64,000 nucleotides of DNA from Sparassis latifolia (lineage: Eukaryota > Basidiomycota > Agaricomycetes > Polyporales > Sparassidaceae). Position 1 is the first letter of the stretch; every line of letters begins with the position of its first letter. Below, one piece after another: positions 10,130-23,043 of this stretch. Under the pieces are notes generated by a model. The model had not been told where the DNA came from, did not search any database, and worked only from the letters and a program-made list of their open reading frames with translations. The stretch covers positions 186,001 to 250,000 of the forward strand of contig CM031558.1 of NCBI GenBank assembly GCA_018466975.1. The letters are read 5' to 3'. The translations under genes and the position numbers were made by a program.

Positions 10130-12520
10130 CTGCGCGAGCTTGTCGTCGGGGAGCTCTCCATGGCCAGCCGTGTAGAGCAAAACTTCGCAAAGGCTCATGG
10201 GGTGCACAGGTTGTGCGTCAAGTGCTCTCATCGCAAGGTGGTGTGGTTCAGGAGGGGCGACACGACGATCACGTGATCTGGGAACAGCGACACGGCGTTG
10301 CGACTCGAGTTCGGGACGGGCCTTACGTTCGTTGATGCGGTGTCCAGAGCGAAGCTATCGCTGGTGAGGATAAGAATACCGGTGGGTCGTCTCATCAGAA
10401 TAACGGACGATGTGTGTCGCGAGGCGGCCACGGGCGTGAAAGGGTGGAGAGAACCCAAGATATGACATGCAAGGAGGTCGTGTACAGTCACGGTAGGGCC
10501 GCGACGACGTCGATGTAGCGGGGTGGCTGTCTCTGGCCTACGTTAGGACAGCGCCCAACTCACGCTACGCGAGTGTTCATCACTAGACTTCCAATCCCCT
10601 CCTCAGCGTAAGGCACCTTGGCCGCAGTCGGTCACAAAAGCGATCTGCTTTCCTTGCTTTCTCGACACTTCAAAAGCAACGTGGTTTGGTCGAGTACGAC
10701 TAGAGTCTCTCAAATATCATTTGCGCGGCCAGCTTTGGCTACGAGAGAGATGCCGAGAACAAGAGACAATGACAAGGCTGATACAGGAATACAAACAAAA
10801 ACAGGCTAGAGGGTATGAAGAAGCCAGAGGGTATGAAGAAGCCAGAGGGTATAAAGAAACTAGAGGGTAGAAGCTAGAGGGTATAAAGAAGCTAGAGGGT
10901 ATAAAGAAGCTAGAGGGTATAAAGAAGCTAGAGGGTATAAAGAAGCTAGAGGGTATAAAGAACGCAGTGGCGTTAAAACCTTTCCCTACTGCGTTACACC
11001 ACTCGGAGACTCTTGCGTTTTCCAAGATGTGCTTCAAAGGTCGTCGAGTTGTCCGCCTCCATCGGTGAGCCGCATTCGAGGAAAAGGGTGCCGGATCACG
11101 AAAGACATGCACACGCGACGCGCATGGCCTGGACCAGACGGGACGATGGTGTACAGCGCAACCGCTTGTACTGTGCTGTTTGAGAGCTCACTTGATCTGC
11201 GTCCGCAGAGTATAGCCCAGCCAGTCGACAATGTGCCGATGCTGTGGGTCGAGCGCACATCCTGTACCCAGAAAAGTGGGAATCGCCATTGGCAGGAAGA
11301 TTTTGAATGCGTCGTAGAACGACAGCGTCTTGCCACGCTCTATCTCGCCGTCCTCCTAAGGCGTTTCACTGGCCTGCCGTTCCCTGGGGCATCATTTGCA
11401 TGTCCGTCGTCCGTCGGTCCTCGGCGTTGCGGTGCCTTCCGTTTGTTTGGATGGATCCCGGCACGGTGACAGATCGCCTTCACTGCGAACTTGGGCCTCA
11501 TCGACGAACTATCCTGCTTACGGATCCTGTCATCCTCCGGCAGCTCACGCTCCAAGAACTCTTTCCAGTAATCATTCCACGGCTCGGGCGTGTCCCACTG
11601 CGTCGCCTCATTGGGATCCCGCGGGTGATTGAGGTCCATCGAGTGTGACAACCAATCCTTGAGATCCGCGTTGAAGTTCGGGAGGTCAATGTACGTCTGG
11701 TTCTCCTTGATGTCCAGCTTGCCTTTGCCCGGCTCCATCGTCTGGAATGTGGTGTGCGTTACCTCAGGTACATCCCCGACATGGACCTCTTTGCGGTTGT
11801 GGAACATGGCCTGAACGACTTGCCTCATGTCCTTGGAATGCGCAGGATGCTGAAGCCAATGGAGGCCACAGTACGCGACGACATACAGGAGTGCCTCCAT
11901 GTCGTCCTGTAACATGTGCCTCCGCTGGCTTCTCGCCTCGAGACGCTGTGACAGGAATATGCGCGTGCCCTGTGGGGATGGGATTAGCAATCATGGACGG
12001 GAGAAACGAAGAGAGCGATGCGTACCACGATGTACTTGTCCGTTGCCTGTCCGTCCTCCTGTACCTTCGACGAGAGCTCCCAGTCGATCAGATAACCTGT
12101 GCGATGATCTTCGTAAGGCTTCCGATAAAACATGACGTTGCCGGCACTGATGTCTCGATGGATCCTCCGCGCATTGTCGTGCGCAGCGATGAGCGCTAGG
12201 TTACCAGAGAAATCTGTATCAGCCGACAGAACGTTCAAAAGCTGGTGATAGGCTTACCTTGGAACGCGTCGTGCGTCGCGTTGAGCAGCTCCTTTGTGCC
12301 TCGCAGCGTCTGAAGTGGGAAGCCTACTTCCTTGAGGACCAGACGGTGGTGGACCCGCGGGTGCACCACAATCCGAGCGCCGCCATGACATAGCCATTCG
12401 GCCTCTCGGTATAAGTCCGTCTCGGTGCACTGGAAGGCTGCACGAAGAGATGAATGAGTTCGAGCTCAGATTCGGTAAACCGTGACGAATAGATACTCAC
12501 ACGGCTGTTGGCCTGCCTTG
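10130..12520. repeat. Right arm of the large inverted repeat
   Basis: Reverse complement of 1-2461. Besides the FunK1 3' exons it carries about 1.2 kb of non-coding DNA (10130-11339), including the shorter minisatellite. An extra segment of about 40 bp near 11230-11275, with no counterpart in the left arm, accounts for a length difference. The arm boundary at 10130 is sharp: the sequence left of it, towards the urate oxidase promoter, is not shared. Confidence 0.95.
10803..10965. repeat. 18-bp minisatellite, about 9 units
   Basis: The same unit as at 1533-1795 but in the opposite orientation (CTAGAGGGTATAAAGAAG). There are fewer units, and some have GTATGAAG in place of GTATAAAG. The copy-number difference between the arms shows that the array changed after the inversion or duplication. 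Confidence 0.95.
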
Positions 12521-13914
12521 CTCCGAGTCGTCCTCTCGAAGTTCGCCATGGCCGAGAACCGCGTGAGCATGCCGTCACAGTACATCACCTTGGGAACATC
12601 TCCGTCGTGTTCCACATGGGGGATGTTCTTCACTCCGTGCGCTTCAAGGTCCTTCAGTATGCGGCCTTCGGGCTCAAGGACGTACTGCCGCCATGTATCC
12701 TTCAAGAAAACGACTCGGCCGTCCATCACCGCCCAGTATCCTCGCATCGCACCCCTCCTCATCGAGAAGTTTGTAGCGATCGGCCTCGACACGAGACAGC
12801 GCTTGAATCTCCCGTCCTCCGCACAAATGGTCAGTGCCGCGACGCGCCCGGCCTCGTAATGCTGCCCCACGGTCTTTTCAAGAAGCGCGCACTGCTCCCT
12901 GTACTCCTCGCGGACCTCGACCTTGACCTCCTCCTCCGGAATGTCCACCAGCTTCAGGTCTAGCTGTTCCCGGACGTGGCAAGAAACCAGCCGCCGGAAG
13001 AGACACTCCTCGCTGCTCGACGCCCGCTCGACCGTCGGGTCGTATCCGCGCTCGACCGTGGACGCATGCGCGAACCTCCACAAGAATTCGCACAGCACTT
13101 CGGACTTCTCCCGGAGGCTGAACGACTCCGATGCGATCAGCCCGCTCATGTCCCAGCGCATCAGGCGCGCCCGCAGCCCGTGGATCGACACCGAGAAATA
13201 GTGCGCCCGGTGTTGGTGCATCAGTGCATCGGTGGCCCATCGGATGTTTCGGCCCATCGCCTGCAGCGCCTTCACCCGGTTAGTCTTCTCCGCGTCCTGA
13301 GGCGTCAGGACGAACTTGTGTCGCTGGCGGTCAGCGAAAGGCTTCGGGTCGCGGAAGAAATCGCCCTGGTCGCTGCTCTGTACGTCTATGAACAGCTCCC
13401 CTGCGTACTTCGCAGCCGCCTCGTTGTCCGACCCAATCGAGTCCTTCGGGACGCAAACCAGAGCAGGCTTAATGGATGTCGAGTCCAGGACATTGTATTT
13501 GAACTCGAACCCTGGGCAACGGTCGTGGCCCCCGATGGCTGCCAACTGTGGCCACATCGTATATCAACATCAACCAGGGCCCCACCGCCGAACAGAGCCA
13601 CTCACCAGCTGAGAAGCCACATCAGGCTCGTCGACATTGTTGAATGCCCCCTCCGTTGACGGCCTCCGCGCCGTGTGCTTCGCAGGGAGGAAGTCGAGGA
13701 AGTCCGCGACGGGCATAGGCCCGAGGATGAACCCCTCAGCCTTCTCCGCATGAAGTTCGTTGTCGTCGTCTGAACGACGCGGATTTCCGGGCTCGGCGTT
13801 CTCTTCTCCCGCCAAGGGTGTCCAGTCGGAGGTGACTGGAGTGGGTGGCAAGGAGAGGTCGGCTTCGGCGGGTAAGGTGGACGGGCTGGGAGCGTGTGAC
13901 CTGGAGTTGGACAT
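11340..13914 (-). CDS. FunK1-type fungal protein kinase, complete
   Basis: Five exons: 13606-13914, 12501-13545, 12258-12437, 12026-12213 and 11340-11969. All junctions are in phase and give 783 residues. The ATG at 13914 (MSNSRSHAPSPS) is the first usable start. The N-terminal part holds the FunK1 leader region with the motif ALVCVPKDS and the conserved CEFLWRFAHAS. The kinase part has VVFLKDTWR, HRDISAGN at about residues 530-537, and DWELSSK. A basic C-terminal tail follows. The 5' leader has long TGG/GGT trinucleotide runs (about 13935-14005). The 3' half is the right arm of the inverted repeat; exons 1 and most of 2 lie outside the part of the arm visible in this window. Role unknown. 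Confidence 0.93.
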
Positions 13915-15399
13915 CGTTGATGTTATTGATAGAGGAGTGAATGGTGGTGGTGGTAGTGGTAAAAATGCGGTGGTGGTGGTGGTGATAGTGGTGGTGGAAG
14001 AAATTGAACAGAGGCAGCCACTTGCTTGCGCTTTTAACCTCCGTGTGGCACACACCACGTGATCGTGATTGTCCACAAAGCGCGGAGTACGGACTATCCT
14101 GGTAAATGCCCAGTCGGTTAGGCGTAGTTCTCTAGCTGGGAAAGTGAGAAACGTATACTCTAGACAATCTCAGCAGATCAGAGGCAACGCTCACCTCTAC
14201 CGTACTACGCCACCAGAGAGTAGCCCAATTAGGTCGGCTTGAGAAATCTCGCAGGTCAACTCGTCCGGCTGCTGACCAGCGTCATTGATACCTTGAAGTC
14301 TTCATAACACGCGGTCGATGTGGACGCACATCGAGAAGAATAGAGACCTAGTAGAGAAGTCAGCAGAACGCGCTTTGATACCCATTGCTACCGCGATGGC
14401 GACTATCAAAGTGTTGCGCTAGATTCCACGGCGGGTAAAGAAATGAGATCGGCAGACATATGCTTCTCGTGTTTCGAAGTACGGCCAGAAAACGCGACAC
14501 ATAACTTCAGTCAGCAGCTGCTGAGGGTCGCTGCTGGCCATGAGGAAGTCGGACGATCGACAACAGTAACACTCCCATCACCGCAGTAGGCGGGAACATC
14601 AGTATTCAATCGTCGCTAGGATTAAATGTCTGACGCAGTTCAGCAGTCTGGTAGCCTCCAGGCAATGACGTCACCAGTCGTCGACTAGCATTTTGCGAAA
14701 AAGTTCCCCAAGAAATGTCTAGAAACAGTGTCTGCGCAGCGGTCTCGTAGACTCCAACTGTAATAGTCCGCAAAGAACACACTGTTATAGGTGTGGGCCT
14801 GAGACCGTAGTAGATCACCGCTAGCCACTTCAAAGAGCCCGTCACTTTTCGCAGCACAGGAAGTAACACCGTACCAGAGGACGAGTAAATTGTCGTACCA
14901 CTGTCCAGTAGCTCAAAGTTTGAGGAGATCGACGCGATTGTATGCAATTTGCGGCGTCTCCTAGATCACAAGCTCTAGCACAATCTCTCACGAGGCGGCA
15001 GCGTACTGCAGGCAGTAACATCACAAAGAACACTTGAAGACTGCGTGGAAGGCACACCAGCGTGTTTTTGCGAGACGTGCACGAGAAGAAGACAATTTGG
15101 GCAGCGGTTTTGCTGGTTGTCTGAGCCAGCGAACATAGTCAGAAGTCGATGACCTGAGACTGGACTCGCCAACTAATATCAATACCATCGCGGTCTAGCC
15201 AAAGGGTTCTGGCCCACCTGCGCATAAAAAAAAGGGAGTAACTTGGCATGATGAATGCTGCTGCACTTCTGCAAAGAATGAGAACCGCAGAACAGTAAGT
15301 AGGACGTTCACGACATTGGCTTCGAAATGACACCTCCCTCCAAGAATTCTCTCTCGACGACCGACGACCTCGGGTCTCACGTCAGAAGCAGCAGCAGAA
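13915..15399. other. Intergenic, no gene supported
   Basis: Apart from the trinucleotide-rich FunK1 leader, nothing recognisable is seen. Short minus-strand reading frames around 14606-15333 show no domain and are interrupted. They may be remnants continuous with the FunK1 fragment at 15400-15730. Confidence 0.5.
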
Positions 15400-15730
15400 A
15401 AGGAAGATTTCAGCGTTTGCATCCTGCAATGGTGTGGAAAGCTCCCAATCACTAAGAATGCCTATGCGGACGACGTTTCCGTCCTCCTCTAAATATTCGA
15501 ATATTAGCACGTTGTCTGCACTGATGCCACGATGTAGTATTTTCCGTTCGTAGCTCTGTGACCTATGCTGCCCGTAAGTTTATGCACCTAAGAACATCGA
15601 AGCACTCACCTTCGAAGCAGTCCCAAACCAGCTTCAGCAACTCCTGACCTCGCTCAAAATCGTCCAAGGTGCGGCAAACCTCCTTCACGACCATCCGGTA
15701 GTGTCTGTACATGTGCGTCTTCAAAGAATT
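15400..15730 (-). pseudogene. FunK1 catalytic-region fragment
   Basis: The minus strand reads a degenerate catalytic loop HRGISADNVLIFEYLEE, followed by GILSDWELSTPLQ. It also shows the upstream DFERGQELLKLVWDCFE segment before a splice-like site, as in intact FunK1 genes. The HRD aspartate is replaced by glycine, and no complete N- or C-terminal part is attached. The piece is clearly similar to the pseudogene at 41460-41760. Confidence 0.8.
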
Positions 15731-16118
15731 TACTGCCTCCTAATAGTCTGCTTTCTGACGCGCCTCGAGAGGTCGGACAATTTAGACGGAGCCTAAAGTT
15801 TGGTGGTGCTTTCTAACACGGAGTTTGAAACCTTGTGATACCACGTGATGGAGGTGGCGCGGTCGATCCGTCAAAATTCACGAAAGTCTTCCTGAAGGTC
15901 CTCTCCATCCTGGTTTGGGCATCTCAGGCGCGGTGAGGTGCCACGGTGGATGGGTGATGGAATGGGTGGTACTGCTTGGGAGCGGGACACAGAAAATTGG
16001 AGAATTCTTATGAGATTCAAACATGTAACACCATCTTGGACCAGTATAGAGCAGATGAGACAGCAAAGTGTCTGAAATCAATCTCAACTAATATGTTCCT
16101 GATATCAAACTCAACCTT
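15731..16118. other. Intergenic, nothing recognised
   Basis: No supported gene, RNA or repeat between the FunK1 fragment and the transcription factor tail copy. Confidence 0.5.
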
Positions 16119-17075
16119 GTGCCGAAGCGGAAGATGACGGCGCCGGCCGCGGCGGGCCCGCCATCCCTCACGAGTTTGTCAGCACATTCAATGCTAGCGG
16201 GTGGAATGCGAGTGCTGGGGCGGGCGCCCCGCCCATGCAAGGGTTGGCGAACCGGGTGGCGAATGCGGGCGAAGCGCGCGCTGCTTAGTCAGGCGGGGTA
16301 GGACGACGAAGATAATGAGGGAGACGACGGGGGAGAGGAAGATGAGGGCGAGGAGGACGAGGGTGTTACTGGTGGAGAGAGGAGGCACGCTTCGGCGGGT
16401 GCGAAGATGCGGAGGCCGATGGTATCATGTGAGCATCGCGGAGCAACGGAGAATGAGCTGCCCTGCGCGGAGGGCTATCCGCCACAGCAGCAGCCACAGC
16501 AGCCACAGCAGCCACAGGTGGGTTGTGTCGGTGTACCGATGAGCGCTGGTGAAGGTGGCGATAGCAATAGATACATACACAGTACGCCGCCTCGCGGGCC
16601 CGGGCGATGAAGGCCCCTCGAGCCCGTTGTATCATCAGCTACCGCATACATGCGTGTAAGTAGCAGTTCGAACATGATTGCAGGTCGTCGATCCACCGAA
16701 TTTGACTTGTGTGATCATGACCATCTGGGGTCTGGAATGTGCAGATGCGCCCGGGGAGATGGGAGGGCGAGATTGGGAGGTGGAGATGGGGTGGTGCTGG
16801 GAGCCGAAGATCGATCCGCCATGGGTCCTCGGGACAGGGGTATGGGTGCGTGTCGGTCCACGCGATCGGGTGGATTGATTGTTGGACGGCTCCAAGTTCG
16901 GCGGTGTGCGTGAGGTGGGCGTCGGCGTGCGACCACCGATTGCGGTGGCTGGACGTTCTCGGTGAGCTGTCGCATCGAAAAGCGGGATTTAAGAGCGCCT
17001 GTCGAACGACGATGGTTGGACATTTATGACGGGAACCGAGAGGGTGAGCACGGGAAGATCGACTGACGGTCTGAC
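16119..17075 (+). pseudogene. Broken copy of the transcription factor tail plus its 3' flank
   Basis: The plus strand starts with PKRKMTAPAAAG, matching the last exon of the transcription factor at 3350-6329. Shorter matches follow to KRALL, to the acidic stretch, and to the C-terminal MRRPMVS and QPQVG segments. Internal deletions and frame changes are present. Homology continues past the stop into the downstream flank, including GAAGATCGATCCGCC. It matches 2455-3870 in reverse complement. No DNA-binding domain is included. Confidence 0.85.
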
Positions 17076-18323
17076 GCACGGGTATAATACACTGGAGAAG
17101 GGCACAGTGCCACCACGCCGATCAAAGCAAGGTAGAGAGCATTTGTGGATAGGCCGACAGCGTGCACGCACCGTACGTCTGAGCGTTTACTTTTGTTTAC
17201 ACAGGAAAGTCAAGAAACGCGTGTGGACCAGTGGGTTCAACATGGGCCGCCGTCGCGATCACGGACGATCCTTGGGCAAGGAACGGTATGCGAGGAGGCG
17301 AAGCACCGATGGAGAAGAGGTGCCAGCATGAAGGAGACGCGTGGCTGAACGGGCTCAAGGATGTGGAGTCTGGTGGTCAAGTGAACGGCCAATACGACGA
17401 TACTAACAGGGTCTCCATACGCATCTGCATCTCTAAGCTCAGATGGGGACCGCCCATTAGCCGTATCAGTTGATCCATGGCGTCGTGTGATGCATTCCGT
17501 GAACGTCGTCCTAGTGTCCTGTGGTCAATGGAACTTTGTGGTCAAGCAGAAAAAGTGGTAGAAGAGCGCTAGCATAGGACGTGCGCGCGCTCCATTGTGG
17601 GAAATGGCTGAACATCGGACAATTGCGCGCAGGCTACCTAGCCAAACTAAAATCAACGAGCATCACATCTGACAATGCGCAAGGTGGCCAAGATGGGTGT
17701 ATTGATTATCGAGAGACAGACGAACACTGGCACACGAATATTAGCGATGACTCCAAGACGGACTTGATCAATTGAAACTTCATCGTACCAGAAAACTTAC
17801 CAGGAAATGCAAATAATACGACATGGGATGACTGAAAATATAGAGATTCCGAGCTACGAGCCACCCGGCAGCATGGCAGTGAGTGGTAGGCTGTAGTAGG
17901 AGATAGTCACCAGTCACATTGTGACACACGCGTTAGTGTGACGACACGTGCTCGCGTCCGCTCATTCAACTCGTGAACAGCCACCACCGTAAAGCCAGGC
18001 CTCCCAAGGTATGTGCCACAGCAACAAGGGAAGAAGCCTTCATATAACAGGAGTGCTTCATGTTCTGCTCACAGAACTATAGTTTTGCCGATATATCCGC
18101 CAGAAAGCAGTAAGTTGTACCATTGTCCCCGCTGACGCCACTGGGCCACGAGCTTCGAAAGGCAACAAAGGTGCGTTTCGATCAATAGAGTGCGTGACCA
18201 ATACATGAGAACATATCCGAACAAAGGCTCGACCCAACTTGGAAACTCGGCCTCGTGTGTGGCCGTACGTTGGCCTTCAAGGCATTTAAACGCAACCTCT
18301 TCTGTCAGGTAAGCATATCCATC
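17076..18323. repeat. Non-coding part of the duplicated block (copy 1)
   Basis: Closely similar to about 36390-37599. Shared stretches include CCACCACGCCGATC and the region around GTGACACACGCGTTAGTGTG just upstream of each FunK1 gene. Short reading frames in both copies are not conserved in frame, so I do not call a gene. It contains the promoter and leader of the downstream FunK1 gene. Confidence 0.8.
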
Positions 18324-20810
18324 ATGTCCCAAATTTCCACCCAGGCTCAATCCTCTCCACACAAACACTTCGTGCTTAGCGACCACAAAGCTACTACCAA
18401 CATAGCTGCCAGATTAACCAGACAACAGCTCCGTGAAACCATGCACAGGAAGTTTGTCAAGATGTCCGTCAGTGACTTCATGAAGAACTTCCTTCCAGGA
18501 GAACCCCCTGATATGCCGAATTTTGAAAGGGCATTTTCTGGCATGCCCTCGGAAGGAGCCATTGAGGCTCACTTTTACGAGCCCTTCGTACGTTGTCATC
18601 TCGTTCCCGCCCGCTCTGTAGATACTGACCCGCAGCATATTTCAGAAAGACGCAGTGAACGATGCAGATATGTGTCCGGGCTACAAGGTGGCGATAACGC
18701 AATACAAACCCGACTTGAACGACTCTTCTAAGCAGAAGCCCGACGCTGCTCTTTATCCCGTCGATGAAGTACCTACGGATGCCAGGCCAAATTGGAACAC
18801 TCAGCGACTTCATTTTGAATTCAAGAGGCTCAGCGAACAACATGATCCGTTGAATGACAAGGCTCAAAGCGACTTGGAGCCTGACGGTCAGGAGCGGGCG
18901 GATGTGCGAGGCCAGTGCATATCGTATGCCGAGATGCTTCTGGTGCGCCAGCAGCGAGCCTTCTGCTTCACTGTCGCGATACTTGGTCGCGAGGCGCGGA
19001 TATTTCGCTGGGATAGGTCGGGTGCCATCGCGACTGAAAGGTTCAACTACATCACCGAACCGTATCTCTGCGAGTTCTTGTGGCGCTTTGCTCGTCTCTC
19101 ACCAGAAGAACAAGGGGACGATCCGACAGCAATAGAAGTTGAACCGAACTCTGAGGAGGGGCGCTTGATGAGGGAGATGGCGAAGCCCGTGGAGGAGCGG
19201 TGTGGTCATGCGCGCAAGTACTTTGCGGAATCTCTTGATCCATCGTGGAAGTGGTGGAAGTTGCTGATCGACGTCAAAGAAGACACTCCGGGGGCAGACG
19301 CCGACCACAAAGTGTTAGGCGAGTATCTTGTCGGCAAGCCACGCTTCTCGGCAAGAGGCGTAGCTGGACGAGCAACACGGGGATACGTTGCTCTGGACTG
19401 CAGGACAAAGATGTTCATTTGGTTGAAGGACGCATGGCGGGTGGATCACGACGGCATGGAAAAGGAAGGTGACATTCTCTATAGGCTCAACGAGCTCAAG
19501 ATTCAGAATGTTCCCACTCTGCTTCAGCATGGCGATGTGCTACAGCACGGTAATATCCTTCGACAGCGCACTTTGTCACAGGATCACTGGAAGGCTCCCG
19601 CATCAAGAGCGACTATGCAGAATCCACTCAAGTCGCACACTCACTATCGGCTTGTAGAGAAGGAAGTTTGCCGTCCACTTAGCGACTTCGATCATGGCAA
19701 GCAACTGGTGACGCTTGTCTTCGATTGCATGCAAGGTACGTTTCTCAAGTCCGTCGTACAATGCTCTATTCACTGAAGTCATCGTACAGCTCATAAGCAA
19801 GCAATGGTGAAAGCTCATCTCACTCATCGCGACATCAGCGGAGGTAATCTGCTGATAAACGAATACGAATCTGTTGATCCATTCGGGAAACTGTGCACCG
19901 TGAGGGATGGCATTCTGGGAGACTGGGAGTTGTCAAAGCCTATCCTTCTTGAAGGCGACACATGCAATCAGAGTGCACGACAACCAAGCCGAACAGTGAG
20001 TATCCAGATTCCAGGTTGCGTCGCGTTACGAGTTGCTAATAGTGTGCTACTTAGGGTACATGGCAGTTCATGTCGGTCAATGCGCTGAATGATCCGCAGA
20101 GAACGATCGTGATCCAAGATGAACTGGAATCGTTCTTTCACGTTCTGCTGTACTATGGAGCTCGCTACTTGGCTCACAATTTCCTCGATGTTACTGGCTT
20201 TCTTCACTGGTTCTTCGATGCCGATTTCTGGGACGTCGCAAATGCAGGATTCGTTTGCGGACTCTTCAAGGATACGGCTATGCGTACTGGAGTGATCAGG
20301 CATGAACAGAAGATGCTCAAATTTGACGACGGTACTGGGCACTCGCACCCTCTGAATTCCATAATGACTACACTTCTGGGCTGGTTCAAAGCGCATTACA
20401 CCATATCAACCCCTGGTGAGAGCTCGCCGCAATCGGATAGTAATCGTGAAGCCGCTGGCCCCAGCTATGATTATGAAACATTACGCCGGTGGGAGAAATT
20501 GGAAGCAAGGGTTGATTTGTCGCCTTACTATCTCATGAAGGCAAAGGTCGACGATATCACCCGCGCTCGGGACGCACAGTTCGCAGGACGTCTGACATCC
20601 CACGCCGCGATGTCGGCTCTTCTAGCCAATACCATCACAGACCGCGTGTGGCCAATAAACGACAAGAAAGGGGATCAGCTGCGTGCAAACTTCAACTACG
20701 AGACGGAGAAACGTTATGAGCGAACAGGGACAAAACGCACGCATGAGAGCATAGCTGATCCAGAGCTACCAGTTGCAGCTTCCAGCAACAAACGCGCAAG
20801 GGCCAAGTAG
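18324..20810 (+). CDS. FunK1-type fungal protein kinase (duplicated block copy 1)
   Basis: Four exons: 18324-18587, 18646-19735, 19790-19995 and 20055-20810, all in phase, giving 771 residues. The start MSQISTQAQSS is the first in-frame ATG after a GTAAG-like motif that is shared with the paralogue at 37600. Motifs in order are MHRKFVKM, PNWNTQRLHFEFKR, LCEFLWRFARLSPEEQGDDPTA, FIWLKDAWRVD, HRDISGGN at 464-471, DWELSK at 496-501 and GTWQFMS. A basic tail ends in NKRARAK. All kinase residues expected for FunK1 are present, so it is probably active; its substrate is unknown. It is the nearest relative of 37600-39934 in the window. Three tandem orphan genes follow on the same strand. Confidence 0.93.
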
Positions 20811-21546
20811 CCTCTGCGTGACACTTGACTTTTTCTTCTCTCAAGCTCCGAGTCCAATACCTGCGGCATCGTTAGCGCATCCATTCAACATGCTTATTTA
20901 TACTATTTAATAATTTATCATTACGTACTGCTTGGCTTCTGTGTCGTTCATATTGTTATTTTCTGTTTTACCACCCAATATTCACGACGACTTGTTCCTT
21001 GGCACTGATCCGTCGTCATCGATTACAAAGGTTTGGTCCTGTAAGAACCCTTACCGCCCAGTGATGTCCTTAACTCTACTAGGGAGGTGCGAGGATTCTG
21101 AGGAAGAGGACCGCGGTGGCAGCGTACTGCCAGTAGGATGAGTTGAAGTGGCAGTGAACTTTGTACCCCCCGCGGGTGCGCTCTCTATGCAGCTGTTCTT
21201 TCTTAAGCTTAACAGTTTATATTCTACGGATAGTGATATAATCACGCTTTAGGCTGTGTGCTGCACAGCCCCTTCGAGCCTCAGGCGGCCACCCTCTCCG
21301 AGTCGTGGTGAGTGGCGGGCGTAGAGCGTAAGAAATTCTCAAAATTGTGTGCAGCTCCCAATACTGTCGATCAGTATGTCGCTGCATTGCGATATCAACC
21401 CGTCGACACTTGCGACTATGGATCACGTTGGAATCTTCCACGAAACTCTCCTCCTGCAGATCGTATCTTTGTGTTCAGATCTGCTGTATCCCCTTTGTGA
21501 GCCTTTTGGGAGCCGCCTTGTCACAATCTTCTTCTTACTTCTAGCC
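20811..21546. other. Intergenic between FunK1 and the orphan tandem genes
   Basis: AT-richer DNA with no supported gene. An in-frame upstream ATG at 21418 could extend the next gene by 43 residues including a hydrophobic segment. Confidence 0.5.
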
Positions 21547-22425
21547 ATGCGCGAGGATGACACCCAGACCTCGGAAACGAAGCGCAACAAGCCGGACCAT
21601 CCACAGACCATCGCTCTCTCAGCCAAGGCTGGTCTTGCAGCTGCGAATAGAGATGCTACCTACCCGCGATTTTCCGTACAACTTCGACCAAAAGAGATCT
21701 GCAAGGTATTCTGGGAATTAGATCATCGGTAAGTGGTACTGCATATGCCTGATCTCCCGCCACTAACATTTAGTGGCAGCGCGTTTTCTCGATGGGAATG
21801 CGTCCTTATCATTAAGGATGCTAAACCCACAAGCAGCACTTACAAAGTGTGCCCTATCCGTACACTCAATCTGGACTTCTACTCAATCTCGCGGGGCCGC
21901 TCCTTGCCACGGTGTCACATACGGTTCATCGGCATGGCGCCCTGCATAACTGCAGGTCAAGACTACGAGATGAAACCGGAGGAAGGAATTGTTGTCTCGC
22001 CAAGTGTATACTACATTCCACCGGATTTGATCTGTGGTGAGGACGCGGCGGGTGAGGACGCGGCGGGTGAGGACGCGGCGGGTGAGGACGCGGCGGATGA
22101 GGACGCGGCGGGTGAGGACGCGGCGGGTGAGGACGCGGCGGGTGAGGACGCGGCGGGTGAGGACGCGGCGGGTGAGGATGCGGCGGGTGAGGACGCGGCG
22201 GGTGATGACGCGGCGGGCGGAATGTGGCAGCTACAATTCTGGGTGCCCATCCCGATGGGGCTGTTCATCAAATGCCCGTGCCGGAAGTTCCACATGCATG
22301 CGCGACTCCGACTGGAGACTTGCGAAGGTCCTGAGTCAGAGGCTGAAGCTATCTGCGAGAGTACAGTGGAAGTCGTGATGGAGCACTTGCAGCTGGCCAA
22401 GCTGATCAGCCACATTGAAACTTGA
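21547..22425 (+). CDS. Orphan tandem gene 1, with acidic GEDAA repeats
   Basis: Two exons, 21547-21728 and 21774-22425, in phase, encoding 277 residues from MREDDTQTSE. If the ATG at 21418 is used, 43 residues with a hydrophobic run (VTIFFLLLA) are added. The middle has 12 perfect or near-perfect 15-bp units encoding GEDAA. The flanks look beta-rich: SRWECVLIIKD near the intron and VPIPMGLFIK near the end. The last part (HMHARLRLETC, then a VEVVMEHLQLAK segment) lines up with the two downstream genes, so the three form a paralogous family. I do not recognise the family. A W-x-x-x-[LV]-x-I pattern faintly recalls MATH/TRAF-type beta sandwiches, but this is weak inference. Confidence 0.7.
22036..22215. 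repeat. 15-bp in-frame minisatellite, 12 units
   Basis: GGTGAGGACGCGGCG repeated 12 times with single-base variants. It is wholly inside the coding sequence and length-preserving in frame (GEDAA, one DEDAA, one GDDAA). Confidence 0.97.
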
Positions 22426-23043
22426 AAGTCACGATCTCGTGTGGCCCTCTTGTCGTCTTGTTGTTCATGTTGTCAATCTGTACAATTGCTATTTATCAAC
22501 GTTCGCAAGGCGTTTTCCTTGTCTGAGCGACCTCCTGATTGACTTTCCGTGTGCGCAAGCGGGAGTCACATACACGTGGTATTTGCACGTGATGCGTTTC
22601 GCCCGGCGGCCCGCGTGTGGCCTCTGCTTTTCCGATGAGTTGTCAATGTTGTATCCCGTACAAGACACAGATTTACAGTGATTCTACTGTCAGCTGGCAA
22701 ACTCTGGACTCTGGTACACGGTGAATACTCGCCACAAACGAGTACAAGGCTTCGAAGCGCAGTCAATGCCGCGGTGAAGCCAGGGTCTCAAAGTAACGAA
22801 CCCAGAAAATCAAAGCGCCTATGCCATCGGCTTTGTGGTAGTCCTGTTGCAAATGTTACCCAAAAACGGGTTCTAGATGCCTTTTGAGACCACGGTGTTT
22901 GATTGTGTTTTGTACTTTCATGCTTCGCTATCGGGGTTCTTTGCAGTGCTTATTTCTAAAGCAATTTGTGCGAATTCCTGGCTACGTTATAATCGCGATA
23001 TTTCTCCTCTGCTCAGTTCACTTTCTGCTTACCCTCTTCGCTC

